Notes: generated by a model from the letters alone, not told the origin. Counted from the stretch's first letter, positions 22,729 through 31,882 are shown. The stretch: DNA of 37,523 bases from Veillonella absiana (GCF_032970905.1 NZ_JAWJZA010000020.1); one strand, 5' to 3'. Numbers and translations are program-made.

Positions 22729-24765
22729 ATGAATAATTTTTTAGTAACAGAGCCACGAGATATGCAAGAGCGTGGGTGGGCAGAGCTTGATTTTGTGCTC
22801 ATCAGTGGCGATGCTTATGTGGATCATCCGTCCTTTGCACCAGCTGTGATTGGCCGTTATTTAGAACATAAAGGGTATCGCGTTGGTATTATTGCACAAC
22901 CAGATTGGAATGATGTGAATAGCTTCAAGCTATTGGGAAAACCTAGATTAGCATCTCTTGTGACGGCAGGAAATCTAGATTCTATGTTGAATAAATTTAC
23001 GGCAGCAAAAAAAATACGTCGTGATGATGACTATTCTCCAGGAGGGGAATCTGGTCATCGTCCAGACCGTGCTACATTGGTGTATGCGAACCGTATGAAA
23101 GAGGCCTATAGTGATGTGCCTGTTATCATCGGCGGTATTGAGGCGTCTTTGCGGCGCTTTGCCCATTATGACTATTGGTCTGATACTGTTCGGCGTTCTA
23201 TTTTACAGGATGCCAAGGCGGATGTACTCATCTATGGTATGGGGGAACTGCAAATTGCTGAACTTGCAGATGCTCTTGATTCTGGTGAATTTAGAGAATC
23301 TTTGCCGAATATTCGCGGTATTTGTTATATGGATAAGGATATCTTTGAGGGGGATTATGTGCTGACTCCATCCTTTGAGGATGTGAAAGCTGATAAACAA
23401 GCCTTCGCTAAGGCGTTCCGTTTACAATATGATGAGCAAGATCCATATTATGGACATCCTATTGCACAAAAACACGGTGATCGCTATTTGATCCAAAATA
23501 CACCGGCCTTGCCATTAACACAGGCACAGATGGATGAAATTTATACATTGCCATTCACTCGTACGTGGCATCCACGATACGATGAAAAAGGTGGCGTACC
23601 TGCTTTGAGTGAGGTTCAGTTCAGCTTGACGAGCCAACGAGGATGCTTTGGCAGTTGTTCTTTCTGCGCTATTACAAATCACCAAGGGCGTATTATTCAA
23701 AATCGCAGTCATGAATCCTTGATTGATGAAGCAAAAACTATGATTGATATGGATAACTTTAAAGGGTATATCCATGATGTAGGTGGTCCAACGGCGAATT
23801 TCCGTCACCTAGCTTGCGAGAAACAGGCTAAATTTGGTGCCTGTCGCGGTAAAACTTGTGCAGCCCCAATACCTTGTGAAAGACTCAATACGAGCCATGA
23901 TGATTATCTTTCACTATTGCGTAAATTGCGTAAATTAAAAGGTGTAAAAAAGGTATTCGTACGTTCTGGTTTGCGCTATGATTATGTATTAGCAGATAAC
24001 AATAAGGAGTTTGTGAAAGAACTTTGCGAATTCCATGTGAGTGGTCAATTAAAAGTAGCACCAGAACATATTTCTAATCGTGTTACAACGATGATGGGCA
24101 AGGCGGGAAAGAAAGAATTTCTCAAATTCAAACAATGGTTTGAAGAAGCTAATCGTAAACTTGGTAAAAAGCAGTATTTGGTACCATACTTTATGAGTTC
24201 TCATCCAGGCTGTAGTTTAGAGGATGCTATCGAACTAGCAGAATTTTTACGAGATCAACATATGTATCCAGAACAAGTGCAGGACTTTATTCCTACACCA
24301 GGCAGCTTGTCTACTGCCATGTACTATACAGGTATCAATCCTCTCGATGGACGTCCTGTGTACGTGGCTAAAAAAGGCCGTGACAAAGCGAAACAACGTG
24401 CGTTGATGCAATATAAAAATGTGGAAAATTATGACTTAGTAAAGGAAGCCCTCATTGAAGCAGGTCGCCAAGATCTCATTGGTTTTGGACCACAATGTTT
24501 AATTCCACCACGTCCGATTGGTAAATCTGGAAACAGAGCTAGCGGTGCAGGCCCACAAGGTCGCCCAGGTGGTAGAGCAGGTAATAACGATGTAGGCACA
24601 CAAGGACGCCAAGGCGGTAGACCTGGTAATCAGGGCCGTAATGGTGGGGCACGAGGGAATCGTTCAAATGACTCGGGCCGTGCCAATAATCGACAAAATA
24701 GTAACCGCCAAAATAACAATCGCCCAAGCGGCGGTCGCAAACGTTCAGAAGGTAGTTTCTCATAA
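22729..24765 (+). CDS. YgiQ-family radical SAM protein
   Basis: UPF0313/YgiQ-type enzyme (678 residues) of unknown reaction. It starts with a B12-binding-like region (DFVLISGDAYVDHPSF, GRYLEHKGYRVGIIAQP, VIIGGIEASLRRFAHYDYW), then the cluster motif C306-x3-C310-x2-C313 (CFGSCSFCAI) and the family strings GPTANFR and KVAPEHIS..V, with DFIPTPGSLSTAMYYTG near the end. From about residue 590 a roughly 85-residue tail rich in Gly, Arg, Asn and Gln follows, with repeated QGR-GG and NRQN units; it looks disordered and RNA-binding-like. It starts 14 bases after the RodZ-like gene and is probably in the same operon. Confidence 0.9.
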   Translation: MNNFLVTEPRDMQERGWAELDFVLISGDAYVDHPSFAPAVIGRYLEHKGYRVGIIAQPDWNDVNSFKLLGKPRLASLVTAGNLDSMLNKFTAAKKIRRDDDYSPGGESGHRPDRATLVYANRMKEAYSDVPVIIGGIEASLRRFAHYDYWSDTVRRSILQDAKADVLIYGMGELQIAELADALDSGEFRESLPNIRGICYMDKDIFEGDYVLTPSFEDVKADKQAFAKAFRLQYDEQDPYYGHPIAQKHGDRYLIQNTPALPLTQAQMDEIYTLPFTRTWHPRYDEKGGVPALSEVQFSLTSQRGCFGSCSFCAITNHQGRIIQNRSHESLIDEAKTMIDMDNFKGYIHDVGGPTANFRHLACEKQAKFGACRGKTCAAPIPCERLNTSHDDYLSLLRKLRKLKGVKKVFVRSGLRYDYVLADNNKEFVKELCEFHVSGQLKVAPEHISNRVTTMMGKAGKKEFLKFKQWFEEANRKLGKKQYLVPYFMSSHPGCSLEDAIELAEFLRDQHMYPEQVQDFIPTPGSLSTAMYYTGINPLDGRPVYVAKKGRDKAKQRALMQYKNVENYDLVKEALIEAGRQDLIGFGPQCLIPPRPIGKSGNRASGAGPQGRPGGRAGNNDVGTQGRQGGRPGNQGRNGGARGNRSNDSGRANNRQNSNRQNNNRPSGGRKRSEGSFS

Positions 24766-24823
24766 AATCGATAGATTTTTGGGAAAAGAAACAAAACTTT
24801 CACAGAAATAAAAATTTTGTTCA

Positions 24824-24842
24824 CTGCCAGGAACATTGGCAG
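24824..24842 (+). terminator. Weak hairpin between the ygiQ-type gene and the solute-binding protein gene
   Basis: CTGCCA (24824-24829) pairs with TGGCAG (24837-24842), followed by GAGTTTTA. The short stem and poor T-run make it a weak terminator at best. The remaining spacer is AT-rich. Confidence 0.35.
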
Positions 24843-24888
24843 GAGTTTTAGATTCAATAGCTAATTCTAACAATAGGGAGTATACATT

Positions 24889-25929
24889 ATGAATCGATGG
24901 AAGGCGCCCTTTGCTTTGTTTTTCTTTATATTGGGGATGTTAACATTTGGATTTTGGTATAGCTGGAAGGAAAAGCAGGAACAGGCCCAAGCACCTGTAA
25001 AGGCTGAGCTAGTGGTTTATACAGATTTACCAAATGCGCTCACCACGATTCTTGCTGATCAATATAAAGAAGAAAAAAATATCAAAATTACTGTAATGCC
25101 ACTAACAGAAGAGCAAATGACAACGGTGTTGTCACGGCCTTGGGGTGAGCAAAATGGTGATATTGTTATTACTTCACAGGATAACCTTGTGTTAGGAACT
25201 TCAAAAAATCAATTTAGACCAATCGTGACGGAATCGGCAGATACTGTAGCAGAACGGTTTAAAAATACAGATGGCTATTGGGTTGGAACCTGGTATGACC
25301 CGGTGGTATTTACGCAAAATGATACATTTTATAACACATTAGGGCGTTATATTACAACTTGGGACACATTAGCAAAGCCTGGTAATTGGCGTGTAGTGGT
25401 AACAGATTTTGTAGCATCTCAAAATGCAGCAAACTTGTTATACAATATGGTCGAAGCAAAAGGCGAGACATCAACGATTCAATTTTTTAATGGATTAAAA
25501 CCACATGTTATTCAACATGCTAAATTTTTATCCACCCCAGTTCGCTTAGCGGCGTTAGGGGAGACGGATATCGGGATTGGTAATTACTCGGATGCAGCTC
25601 AATATATGAGTCATTCCTATCCAGTGAAAGTCATTTTTCCGGCGGATGGAACTTCTTTCTATTTGACTGGTGCAGCCGTTCTTGATGGTACTCGGAATAC
25701 TATTGAGAGTACGGAGTTTATCAAGTGGTTGTTGGCAAAAGAAACGGCTCAATTTATGATTCGGCATAATTTCCATTTTGCTTTCACAAATCCAGAAATG
25801 TCTGATCCAAAAGATTCGTTAGGGCGTAGGCTAGTATTATGGGACGTACAAGGCGGATATACGGTGGAAGGCAAAAAGGTACTATTGAATCAATGGGTTA
25901 GCCAGGTGCGTTTTAGAAAAGAACCGTAA
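24889..25929 (+). CDS. Orphan membrane-anchored extracellular solute-binding protein (iron/spermidine-type fold)
   Basis: Class II periplasmic binding-protein fold (346 residues) like the FutA/AfuA/PotD group, seen from ELVVYTDLP at the start of the mature part, a mid-protein YWVGTWYDPVVFTQN, and the hinge segments DTLAKPGNWRVVVTD and DIGIGNYSDAAQY. The N-terminus (MNRWKAPFALFFFILGMLTF) is hydrophobic but has no lipobox Cys and no obvious signal-peptidase site near its end, so I expect an uncleaved anchor. No permease or ATPase gene is next to it; neighbours are the ygiQ-type gene and rimO. It may serve a transporter encoded elsewhere or act as a sensor. The ligand is unknown. Ribosome site: AGGGAG. 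Confidence 0.78.
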   Translation: MNRWKAPFALFFFILGMLTFGFWYSWKEKQEQAQAPVKAELVVYTDLPNALTTILADQYKEEKNIKITVMPLTEEQMTTVLSRPWGEQNGDIVITSQDNLVLGTSKNQFRPIVTESADTVAERFKNTDGYWVGTWYDPVVFTQNDTFYNTLGRYITTWDTLAKPGNWRVVVTDFVASQNAANLLYNMVEAKGETSTIQFFNGLKPHVIQHAKFLSTPVRLAALGETDIGIGNYSDAAQYMSHSYPVKVIFPADGTSFYLTGAAVLDGTRNTIESTEFIKWLLAKETAQFMIRHNFHFAFTNPEMSDPKDSLGRRLVLWDVQGGYTVEGKKVLLNQWVSQVRFRKEP

Positions 25930-26024
25930 GCCAAGTAGAGCTATTCATGGACAAATGAACTAAGTAGGTTAAAAATACCATAAACCAAGTGTGTTAGATA
26001 CACATCGTAAGGAAAGGATATAGA

Positions 26025-27374
26025 ATGAGTAAGTTATTAGGTTATGTAAGCCTAGGTTGTGCTAAAAATTTAGTAGATACGGAAGTTATGTTAGGCCTGT
26101 TGAAGGATAATGGGTATAGCATCACAGAAAATTTAAGCGAAGCAGATCTTATTATTGTCAATACTTGTACGTTTATTGAAAAGGCCAAAGAGGAGTCCAT
26201 TAATACCATCCTTGAAGTAGCGCAACATAAACAAACTGGCGCGTGCAAGGGGTTAATTGTAGCAGGTTGTTTGAGTCAACAATACCAAGATGAATTGTTC
26301 CAAGAAATCCCTGAAATTGATGCATTGATTGGTACTGGTGCGTGGGATCAAGTAATGACCGCCGTAGAGGCTATTGAACAAGGAAATCGTTGTTGCATCA
26401 TGGATAGCATTACGAACATTTATAATGAGCGTATGCCTCGTATGCAAACGACACCTCGTTACAGTGCGTATGTAAAGATTGCAGAAGGCTGTAATAATGG
26501 TTGTACATTCTGCATCATTCCAAAGGTGCGTGGCGCATTCCGTAGTCGTACTATTGAATCTATCAAGGCAGAGGTGGAAAAACTCGCCGCTGCAGGGGTA
26601 AAGGAAATCGTTTTGATTGCTCAAGATACTACTAGCTATGGCATTGACCTTAATAATGGTAAACCTATGCTCACAGCCTTGATTAAAGAACTCGTTCAAG
26701 TTGAAGGTATTGAATGGATTCGCATGTTGTATTTGTATCCAAAGTTCTTCTCTGATGAATTACTTGAGTTAATCGTTAATGAGCCAAAGGTTTGCAAATA
26801 TGTAGATATTCCATTACAACATGTGAATAACGATATTTTAAAACAAATGAATCGTCCTGATACACGTCAAGATATTGAAACATTGCTCAAGAAAATTCGT
26901 TCTCAAGAGAAACATATTACTTTGCGTACATCTATTATCGTAGGATTCCCTGGTGAAACAGAGGAACAGTTTAACGAATTGTGCGATTTTGTGAAAGAAA
27001 TCAAATTTGATAACATGGGCGTGTTTACATACTCTCGTGAGGATGGTACAGCGGCGGGTGCTCGTGAGGACCAAATTCCAGAGGACGTTAAAGAAGAACG
27101 CTATCATGTATTGATGTCCTTCCAAGCAGCTGTTTCAGAAGAAAATAACCGTGATTTAGAAGGTACTATTGATGAGGCTATGATTGAGGAAATAGAACCA
27201 GGCGATAAAGGTACTTTATTGGCCAAGGGTCGTTTGAAATCCCAAGCCCCTGATGTAGATGGTAATATGTACATCGAGGATTGTGGTGAGGACTTGCAGC
27301 CTGGCGATATTTTGACCGTACAGGTAGAACAAGGCTTTGCCTACGATGTGGTGGTTTGTCCAGTTAATCAATAA
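26025..27374 (+). CDS. rimO: Ribosomal protein S12 methylthiotransferase RimO
   Basis: Radical SAM enzyme that adds a methylthio group to the conserved Asp of ribosomal protein S12 (449 residues). The N-terminal MTTase domain binds one [4Fe-4S] cluster through cysteines in LGCAKNLVDTE, NTCTFIEKAKEES and AGCLSQQY. The radical SAM motif is C156-x3-C160-x2-C163 (CNNGCTFCIIPKVRG), and a C-terminal TRAM domain begins at about residue 375. The GCAKN and FIEKAKEES strings favour RimO over MiaB. A ribosome site (AAGGAAAGGA) precedes the ATG. cinA and recA follow, a usual Firmicute order, although pgsA, often found between rimO and cinA, is not here. Confidence 0.95.
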   Translation: MSKLLGYVSLGCAKNLVDTEVMLGLLKDNGYSITENLSEADLIIVNTCTFIEKAKEESINTILEVAQHKQTGACKGLIVAGCLSQQYQDELFQEIPEIDALIGTGAWDQVMTAVEAIEQGNRCCIMDSITNIYNERMPRMQTTPRYSAYVKIAEGCNNGCTFCIIPKVRGAFRSRTIESIKAEVEKLAAAGVKEIVLIAQDTTSYGIDLNNGKPMLTALIKELVQVEGIEWIRMLYLYPKFFSDELLELIVNEPKVCKYVDIPLQHVNNDILKQMNRPDTRQDIETLLKKIRSQEKHITLRTSIIVGFPGETEEQFNELCDFVKEIKFDNMGVFTYSREDGTAAGAREDQIPEDVKEERYHVLMSFQAAVSEENNRDLEGTIDEAMIEEIEPGDKGTLLAKGRLKSQAPDVDGNMYIEDCGEDLQPGDILTVQVEQGFAYDVVVCPVNQ

Positions 27375-27414
27375 AACAATCAATTTAAAGTGACTCGTAA
27401 ATGAGGTGATATGA

Positions 27415-28668
27415 ATGATTGTAGAATTAGTCTCTACAGGTTCAGAATTATTATTAGGCGATACAGTGAATACTAATGTGTCTTGGTTGGCACAGGAGCT
27501 TAATAAATTAGGATATACCATTGCCTATCAATCGACAATTGGTGATAATCGTGGTCGTATGGCTGAAATATTTAGACGCGCCGCAGAACGGGCCGATATT
27601 GTCATCAGTACTGGTGGACTAGGTCCAACGCAAGGTGATATTACTCGTGAGGTTTTGGCTAGCGCTATGGGCCGCGAGGTAGAGTTTAATTCATTGGCTA
27701 TGACGGAGGTCCAAAAGTTCTTTAAGCGCGTTAATCGAGAAGTGCCGACGGCGGCGAGTCGTAGAGAGGCCATCTTACCAGTAGGTGCTGGTGTATTGCG
27801 TAACCCTGTAGGCGTAGCCCCTGGGGTAACACTAGAGGTTGAGGATACAACATTCATTTTATTGCCAGGACCGCCAGGTGAAATGAAGGGCATGTTTACA
27901 GATTCGGTGGTGCCATACCTACAGGAACGCTTTGGATCCCAAGGTGTCGTAAAATCGTATCGTTATGGTATTTATGGTATTCGTGAAATCGATTTAGAGG
28001 ATCGATTAATGGATTTGGTGAAAGAACAATCGAATCCGACTATCGCGTTCCTCATTAAAAAAGGGTATATTGAGTTGCGCATCACTGCTAAAGCTAATAC
28101 AGCAGAAGAGGCTGAGGCTCTATTAAGACCATGGGATGAAATTATCCGAAATCGTTTAGGGACTCACGTAGGTCGTTCCTTAGATATACCTATGGAGGAT
28201 CTACTGGGTAAAAATCTTACAGTAGCTAATGCTACCATTAGTACTGCAGAGTCTTGTACATCTGGACTCGTTGGTAAAACTATTACCAACACATCTGGTA
28301 GTAGTGCTTATTATATGGGTGGTGTTATATCTTACAGCAATGATATCAAGCATCGAGTACTAGGGGTTCCTCAAGAATTACTCGATACCTATGGAGCTGT
28401 GAGCGAACAAGTAGCTAGGGCTATGGCTGAAGGGGTAGCCCGCGTTACTGGTACTGATTATGCAGTATCTACAACTGGTATTGCTGGCCCTGGTGGGGGC
28501 AGTGAAGAGAAACCGGTAGGTCTTGTTTGGTTTGGTGTAACAGGACCTCATGGAACAGTGGCCCATAAGGCGAACTTTATTGGGAGTCGTGAAGAAATTA
28601 GACAAGGTGCAGCAGAGCTTGCACTTTACTATGTATATACTTATATGAAAGAGAAAGGAACTGTATAA
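27415..28668 (+). CDS. cinA: CinA: competence/damage-inducible protein with NMN-deamidase-type domain
   Basis: Two-domain protein (417 residues). The N-terminal part is MoaB/MogA-like (ELVSTGSELLLGDTVNTN, STGGLGPTQGDITRE, LLPGPPGEM) and in related proteins hydrolyses ADP-ribose. The C-terminal part (from about residue 260) is the PncC amidohydrolase type that deamidates nicotinamide mononucleotide, with TAESCTSGLVG, GVISYSNDIK and STTGIAGPGGGSEEKPVG. It takes part in pyridine nucleotide salvage; its link to competence comes from coexpression with recA in naturally competent Firmicutes. It has a ribosome site GAGGTGA, and its stop overlaps the recA ATG by one base, so recA is translationally coupled. 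Confidence 0.95.
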   Translation: MIVELVSTGSELLLGDTVNTNVSWLAQELNKLGYTIAYQSTIGDNRGRMAEIFRRAAERADIVISTGGLGPTQGDITREVLASAMGREVEFNSLAMTEVQKFFKRVNREVPTAASRREAILPVGAGVLRNPVGVAPGVTLEVEDTTFILLPGPPGEMKGMFTDSVVPYLQERFGSQGVVKSYRYGIYGIREIDLEDRLMDLVKEQSNPTIAFLIKKGYIELRITAKANTAEEAEALLRPWDEIIRNRLGTHVGRSLDIPMEDLLGKNLTVANATISTAESCTSGLVGKTITNTSGSSAYYMGGVISYSNDIKHRVLGVPQELLDTYGAVSEQVARAMAEGVARVTGTDYAVSTTGIAGPGGGSEEKPVGLVWFGVTGPHGTVAHKANFIGSREEIRQGAAELALYYVYTYMKEKGTV

Positions 28669-29711
28669 TGGCAGTAGACGGCAGACAAGCAGCGTTAGAT
28701 AACGCGTTAAAACAAATCGAGAAAGACTTTGGTAAAGGGGCCATCATGCGCCTTGGTGAAGCAGCAGATAAAATGAATGTAGAAGTTATTTCTACAGGCT
28801 CCTTGGCGATTGACCTTGCTGTAGGTGTGGGCGGGTTCCCTCGTGGCCGTGTAATCGAAATCTACGGTCCAGAATCCTCTGGTAAAACAACAGTAGCTCT
28901 TCATGCTGTAGCAGAAGCGCAAAAACAAGGTGGTATTGCAGCTTTCATCGACGCAGAACATGCGATGGATCCAGTATATGCTCGTAATTTGGGCGTAGAC
29001 ATTAACAATTTGTTGATTTCCCAACCAGATAATGGGGAACAAGCATTGGAAATCACAGAATCTCTAGTGCGCAGTGGAGCAGTAGATATCGTCGTAGTCG
29101 ACTCTGTAGCAGCGCTTGTGCCAAAAGCCGAAATCGAAGGTGAAATGGGCGATGCACACGTAGGTTTACAAGCGCGCTTGATGAGTAAAGCCCTTCGTAA
29201 ATTGACTGGTATCATCAGCAAATCCAAAACTGTTGTTATTTTCATCAACCAATTGCGTGAAAAAGTAGGTGTTATGTTCGGTAACCCTGAAACAACAACT
29301 GGTGGTCGTGCGTTGAAATTCTATTCCTCTGTACGTCTTGATGTACGTAAAGGTGAATTGATTAAAGCAAACAATGAAAATGTAGGCACTCGTACAAAAG
29401 TAAAAGTTGTTAAAAATAAAGTGGCACCTCCATTTAAAGTGGCGGAATTCGATTTGATGTACGGTACTGGTATTTCTAAGGAAGGTACACTCATCGATAT
29501 TGGTACAAGCATGGATATCATCAATAAATCTGGTGCGTGGTATTCTTATAATGGGGAACGTATGGGCCAAGGTAAAGAATCTGCAAAAGCCTATTTGAAT
29601 GAGCATCCAGAAGTGGCACTTGAAATCGATCGTATCATCCGCGACACATTGGCTGTAGGGCCTGAAGAAATCGATGTAATCGGTGAAGAAGTTCACGAAG
29701 AGCAAGAGTAA
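28668..29711 (+). CDS. recA: Recombinase RecA
   Basis: Strand-exchange ATPase and coprotease for LexA (347 residues, normal length). Walker A GPESSGKT is at residues 67-74, Walker B is VDIVVVDSVAALVP, the L2 and neighbouring region is FINQLREKVGVMFGNPETTTGGRALKFY, and there is an acidic C-terminus (EEIDVIGEEVHEEQE). Codon use is more biased than in its neighbours, in line with strong expression. It is joined to cinA upstream and recX downstream by one-base overlaps. No SOS box can be placed directly before it because it lacks its own intergenic promoter. Confidence 0.98.
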   Translation: MAVDGRQAALDNALKQIEKDFGKGAIMRLGEAADKMNVEVISTGSLAIDLAVGVGGFPRGRVIEIYGPESSGKTTVALHAVAEAQKQGGIAAFIDAEHAMDPVYARNLGVDINNLLISQPDNGEQALEITESLVRSGAVDIVVVDSVAALVPKAEIEGEMGDAHVGLQARLMSKALRKLTGIISKSKTVVIFINQLREKVGVMFGNPETTTGGRALKFYSSVRLDVRKGELIKANNENVGTRTKVKVVKNKVAPPFKVAEFDLMYGTGISKEGTLIDIGTSMDIINKSGAWYSYNGERMGQGKESAKAYLNEHPEVALEIDRIIRDTLAVGPEEIDVIGEEVHEEQE

Positions 29712-30199
29712 TGGATACTGACATAACATTACCACAAGCGATGGATCAAGCCCTTCGTTTTTTAGGGCAACGTTTCTTGAGTTGTTATGAATTGCGACAG
29801 AAAATGCGTCGTAAGAATATCTCCAACGAGCTCATCGATCAAGTTGAGGCTAAGATGATTGAATACGACTATTTGAATGACCAACGGTTAGCGGATCAAG
29901 TCTTGGCCTACATGATGAAAGAACAGAAATACGGAGCTTTTTTTATCAAACAGAAAATGAAACAGCGTGGATTAGAGGCGCCGAGTCAAATTCAAGGGTA
30001 TGATGAAATGGCGGCTGCCTTTAAAGTGGTAGAACGTAAATTTGGAAAAGATGTGGTATGCCAATCAATGTATAGTGATTTTACAAATGAGCTTGCAGAG
30101 GGGCGAATTGTAAATGAATCGAAAGTGATTAGTGCATTAAAAAATCGAGGGTTTTCCCCTGCTATTATACGTGCTGTATGTAATGAACTAAAGCCTTAA
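29711..30199 (+). CDS. recX: RecA regulator RecX
   Basis: Small helical protein that modulates RecA filaments (162 residues). It shows the three-helix repeats of the family: ALRFLGQRFLSCYELRQKM, then YDYLNDQRLADQVLAYMM and KQKMKQRGL, and the C-terminal KVISALKNRGFSPAIIRAV. Its ATG overlaps the recA stop by one base (TAATG), so its synthesis should follow that of RecA through coupling. The rny promoter begins four bases after its stop codon. Confidence 0.9.
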   Translation: MDTDITLPQAMDQALRFLGQRFLSCYELRQKMRRKNISNELIDQVEAKMIEYDYLNDQRLADQVLAYMMKEQKYGAFFIKQKMKQRGLEAPSQIQGYDEMAAAFKVVERKFGKDVVCQSMYSDFTNELAEGRIVNESKVISALKNRGFSPAIIRAVCNELKP

Positions 30200-30202
30200 T
30201 TC

Positions 30203-30231
30203 TTGACAGAATAGGGCTTTAAGCATAAAAT
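30203..30231 (+). promoter_or_regulatory. Strong promoter for rny
   Basis: A perfect TTGACA (30203-30208) and TAAAAT (30226-30231) with a 17-base spacer lie just after the recX stop. Transcription should start near 30238, giving a leader of about 100 bases before rny. Confidence 0.7.
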
Positions 30232-30295
30232 TAGAATAGCCTTATTTATATATATTTATAGGGTCTTAATTTTATGAATTAATATACGGCAACCC

Positions 30296-30326
30296 AAGAG
30301 CCGATGTTATCGGCTCTTATTTTTTT
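30296..30326 (+). terminator. Intrinsic terminator or attenuator in the rny leader
   Basis: AAGAGCCGAT-GTT-ATCGGCTCTT (30296-30318), a 10-bp perfect stem, is followed by A and seven T. The hairpin ends recX transcripts but also lies downstream of the rny promoter and only about six bases before the rny Shine-Dalgarno, so rny messages have to pass it. Confidence 0.85.
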
Positions 30327-30346
30327 GACAGAAGGAGGTGAGACTC

Positions 30347-31882
30347 ATTTTAGAATATAGTCTAATCGCTGTTGTAATGGTTCTCATAGGTTTAGGTGTT
30401 GGTTACTTTTTACGTAAAAATATTGCCGAAGGTAAGCTCAACCAAGCCGAACAAGAGGCAGCTCGTATCGTAGCCGCTGGAGAACAGGCAGCAGAGTCTA
30501 AAAAGAAAGAAGCATTGCTCGAAGCGAAAGAAGAAATTCATAAACTTCGCTCTGATGTAGAAAGAGAAAACAAAGATCGTCGTACGGAATTACAACGTAT
30601 GGAACGTCGTATTCTTCAAAAAGAAGAATCTCTTGACAAAAAATTAGATACTATCGAACGTAAAGAAGAATCTTTACATCGAAAAGAATCTGATTTAAAT
30701 GCAAGTCGTGAAAAAGTGGAAGCTTTACACGATCAACAAATGGCTGAATTGGAACGTATTTCTGGTATGACCTTTGAAGAAGCAAAATCCATTTTGCTTA
30801 ACAATGTGGAACAAGAAATCCGTCACGAAACAGCTGTTATGGTAAAAGATATGGAACAGCAAGCGAAAGATGAAGCTGAGAAAAATGCAAGAGAAATTAT
30901 TGCAGTAGCTATTCAACGTTGTGCAGCTGACCATGTGGCAGAATCTACAGTATCTGTAGTAGCATTGCCAAATGATGAAATGAAAGGTCGTATTATCGGT
31001 CGTGAAGGCCGTAACATTCGTGCCCTTGAAACATTGACTGGTATTGATTTGATTATTGATGATACACCAGAAGCAGTTATCTTATCTGGTTTTGATCCAA
31101 TTCGTCGTGAAGTAGCACGTATTGCTCTTGAAAAATTGATTGTAGACGGTCGTATTCATCCAGCTCGTATTGAAGAGATGGTGGCTAAAGCTCGTAAAGA
31201 AGTAGATCAAACGATTAAAGAAGCTGGTGAACAGGCTACATTTGAAGCTGATGTTCATGGCTTACATCCTGAAATTATCAAGATTCTTGGCCGCTTGAAA
31301 TATCGTACAAGCTATGGTCAAAACGTATTGAAACATTCCATCGAAGTATCCCATTTGGCAGGCATTATGGCTGCTGAACTTGGTTGTGATGTAGCCCTCG
31401 CTAAACGCGGTGGTTTGATTCATGATATTGGTAAAGCTCTTGACCGTGAAATTGAAGGTTCCCACGTTCAAATCGGTGTTGATGTAGCTAGAAAATATCG
31501 TGAAAGCGCTCTTGTAGTAAACTGTATCGGTGCCCATCATGGTGACGAAGAATTCCAATCTGTAGAAGCAGTATTAGTGGCTGCAGCAGATGCAATTTCT
31601 GCAGCTCGTCCAGGTGCTCGTCGTGAAACATTAGAAAACTACTTGAAACGCTTAAGTAAACTCGAAGAAATCGCTGAATCCTTTGACGGCGTTGAAAAAT
31701 GTTTTGCTATTCAAGCGGGTCGTGAAATTCGTGTCGTAGTAAAACCTGATCGTATTGATGAAGCAGAATCTACATTGTTAGTTCGTGACATTATCAAACG
31801 TATTGAATCTGAGTTAGAATACCCAGGTCAAATCAAAGTAGTTATCATCCGTGAAACACGTGTGGTAGATTACGCAAAATAA
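30347..31882 (+). CDS. rny: Ribonuclease Y, probably started at an ATT codon
   Basis: Membrane-anchored endoribonuclease that starts decay of many mRNAs in Firmicutes (511 residues from this start). There is one N-terminal membrane helix (SLIAVVMVLIGLGVGYFL), a long charged coiled coil (about 25-180), a KH domain (GRIIGREGRNIRALETLTG) and an HD domain (HSIEVSHLAG, GGLIHDIGKALD). The start is unusual. The perfect ribosome site AAGGAGGTGA (30332-30341) contains the only upstream in-frame GTG (30338), which is too close to serve. Five bases after it comes ATT (30347), in the ideal place. The first ATG (30377) would cut the membrane helix. If the GTG were used, the protein would gain three residues. 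Confidence 0.9.
   Translation: MLEYSLIAVVMVLIGLGVGYFLRKNIAEGKLNQAEQEAARIVAAGEQAAESKKKEALLEAKEEIHKLRSDVERENKDRRTELQRMERRILQKEESLDKKLDTIERKEESLHRKESDLNASREKVEALHDQQMAELERISGMTFEEAKSILLNNVEQEIRHETAVMVKDMEQQAKDEAEKNAREIIAVAIQRCAADHVAESTVSVVALPNDEMKGRIIGREGRNIRALETLTGIDLIIDDTPEAVILSGFDPIRREVARIALEKLIVDGRIHPARIEEMVAKARKEVDQTIKEAGEQATFEADVHGLHPEIIKILGRLKYRTSYGQNVLKHSIEVSHLAGIMAAELGCDVALAKRGGLIHDIGKALDREIEGSHVQIGVDVARKYRESALVVNCIGAHHGDEEFQSVEAVLVAAADAISAARPGARRETLENYLKRLSKLEEIAESFDGVEKCFAIQAGREIRVVVKPDRIDEAESTLLVRDIIKRIESELEYPGQIKVVIIRETRVVDYAK

Noticed and set aside
28570..28667. SOS (LexA) box before recA
   Set aside because: recA overlaps cinA by one base and I saw no convincing LexA-type palindrome immediately upstream; any such site would be far upstream in the operon.
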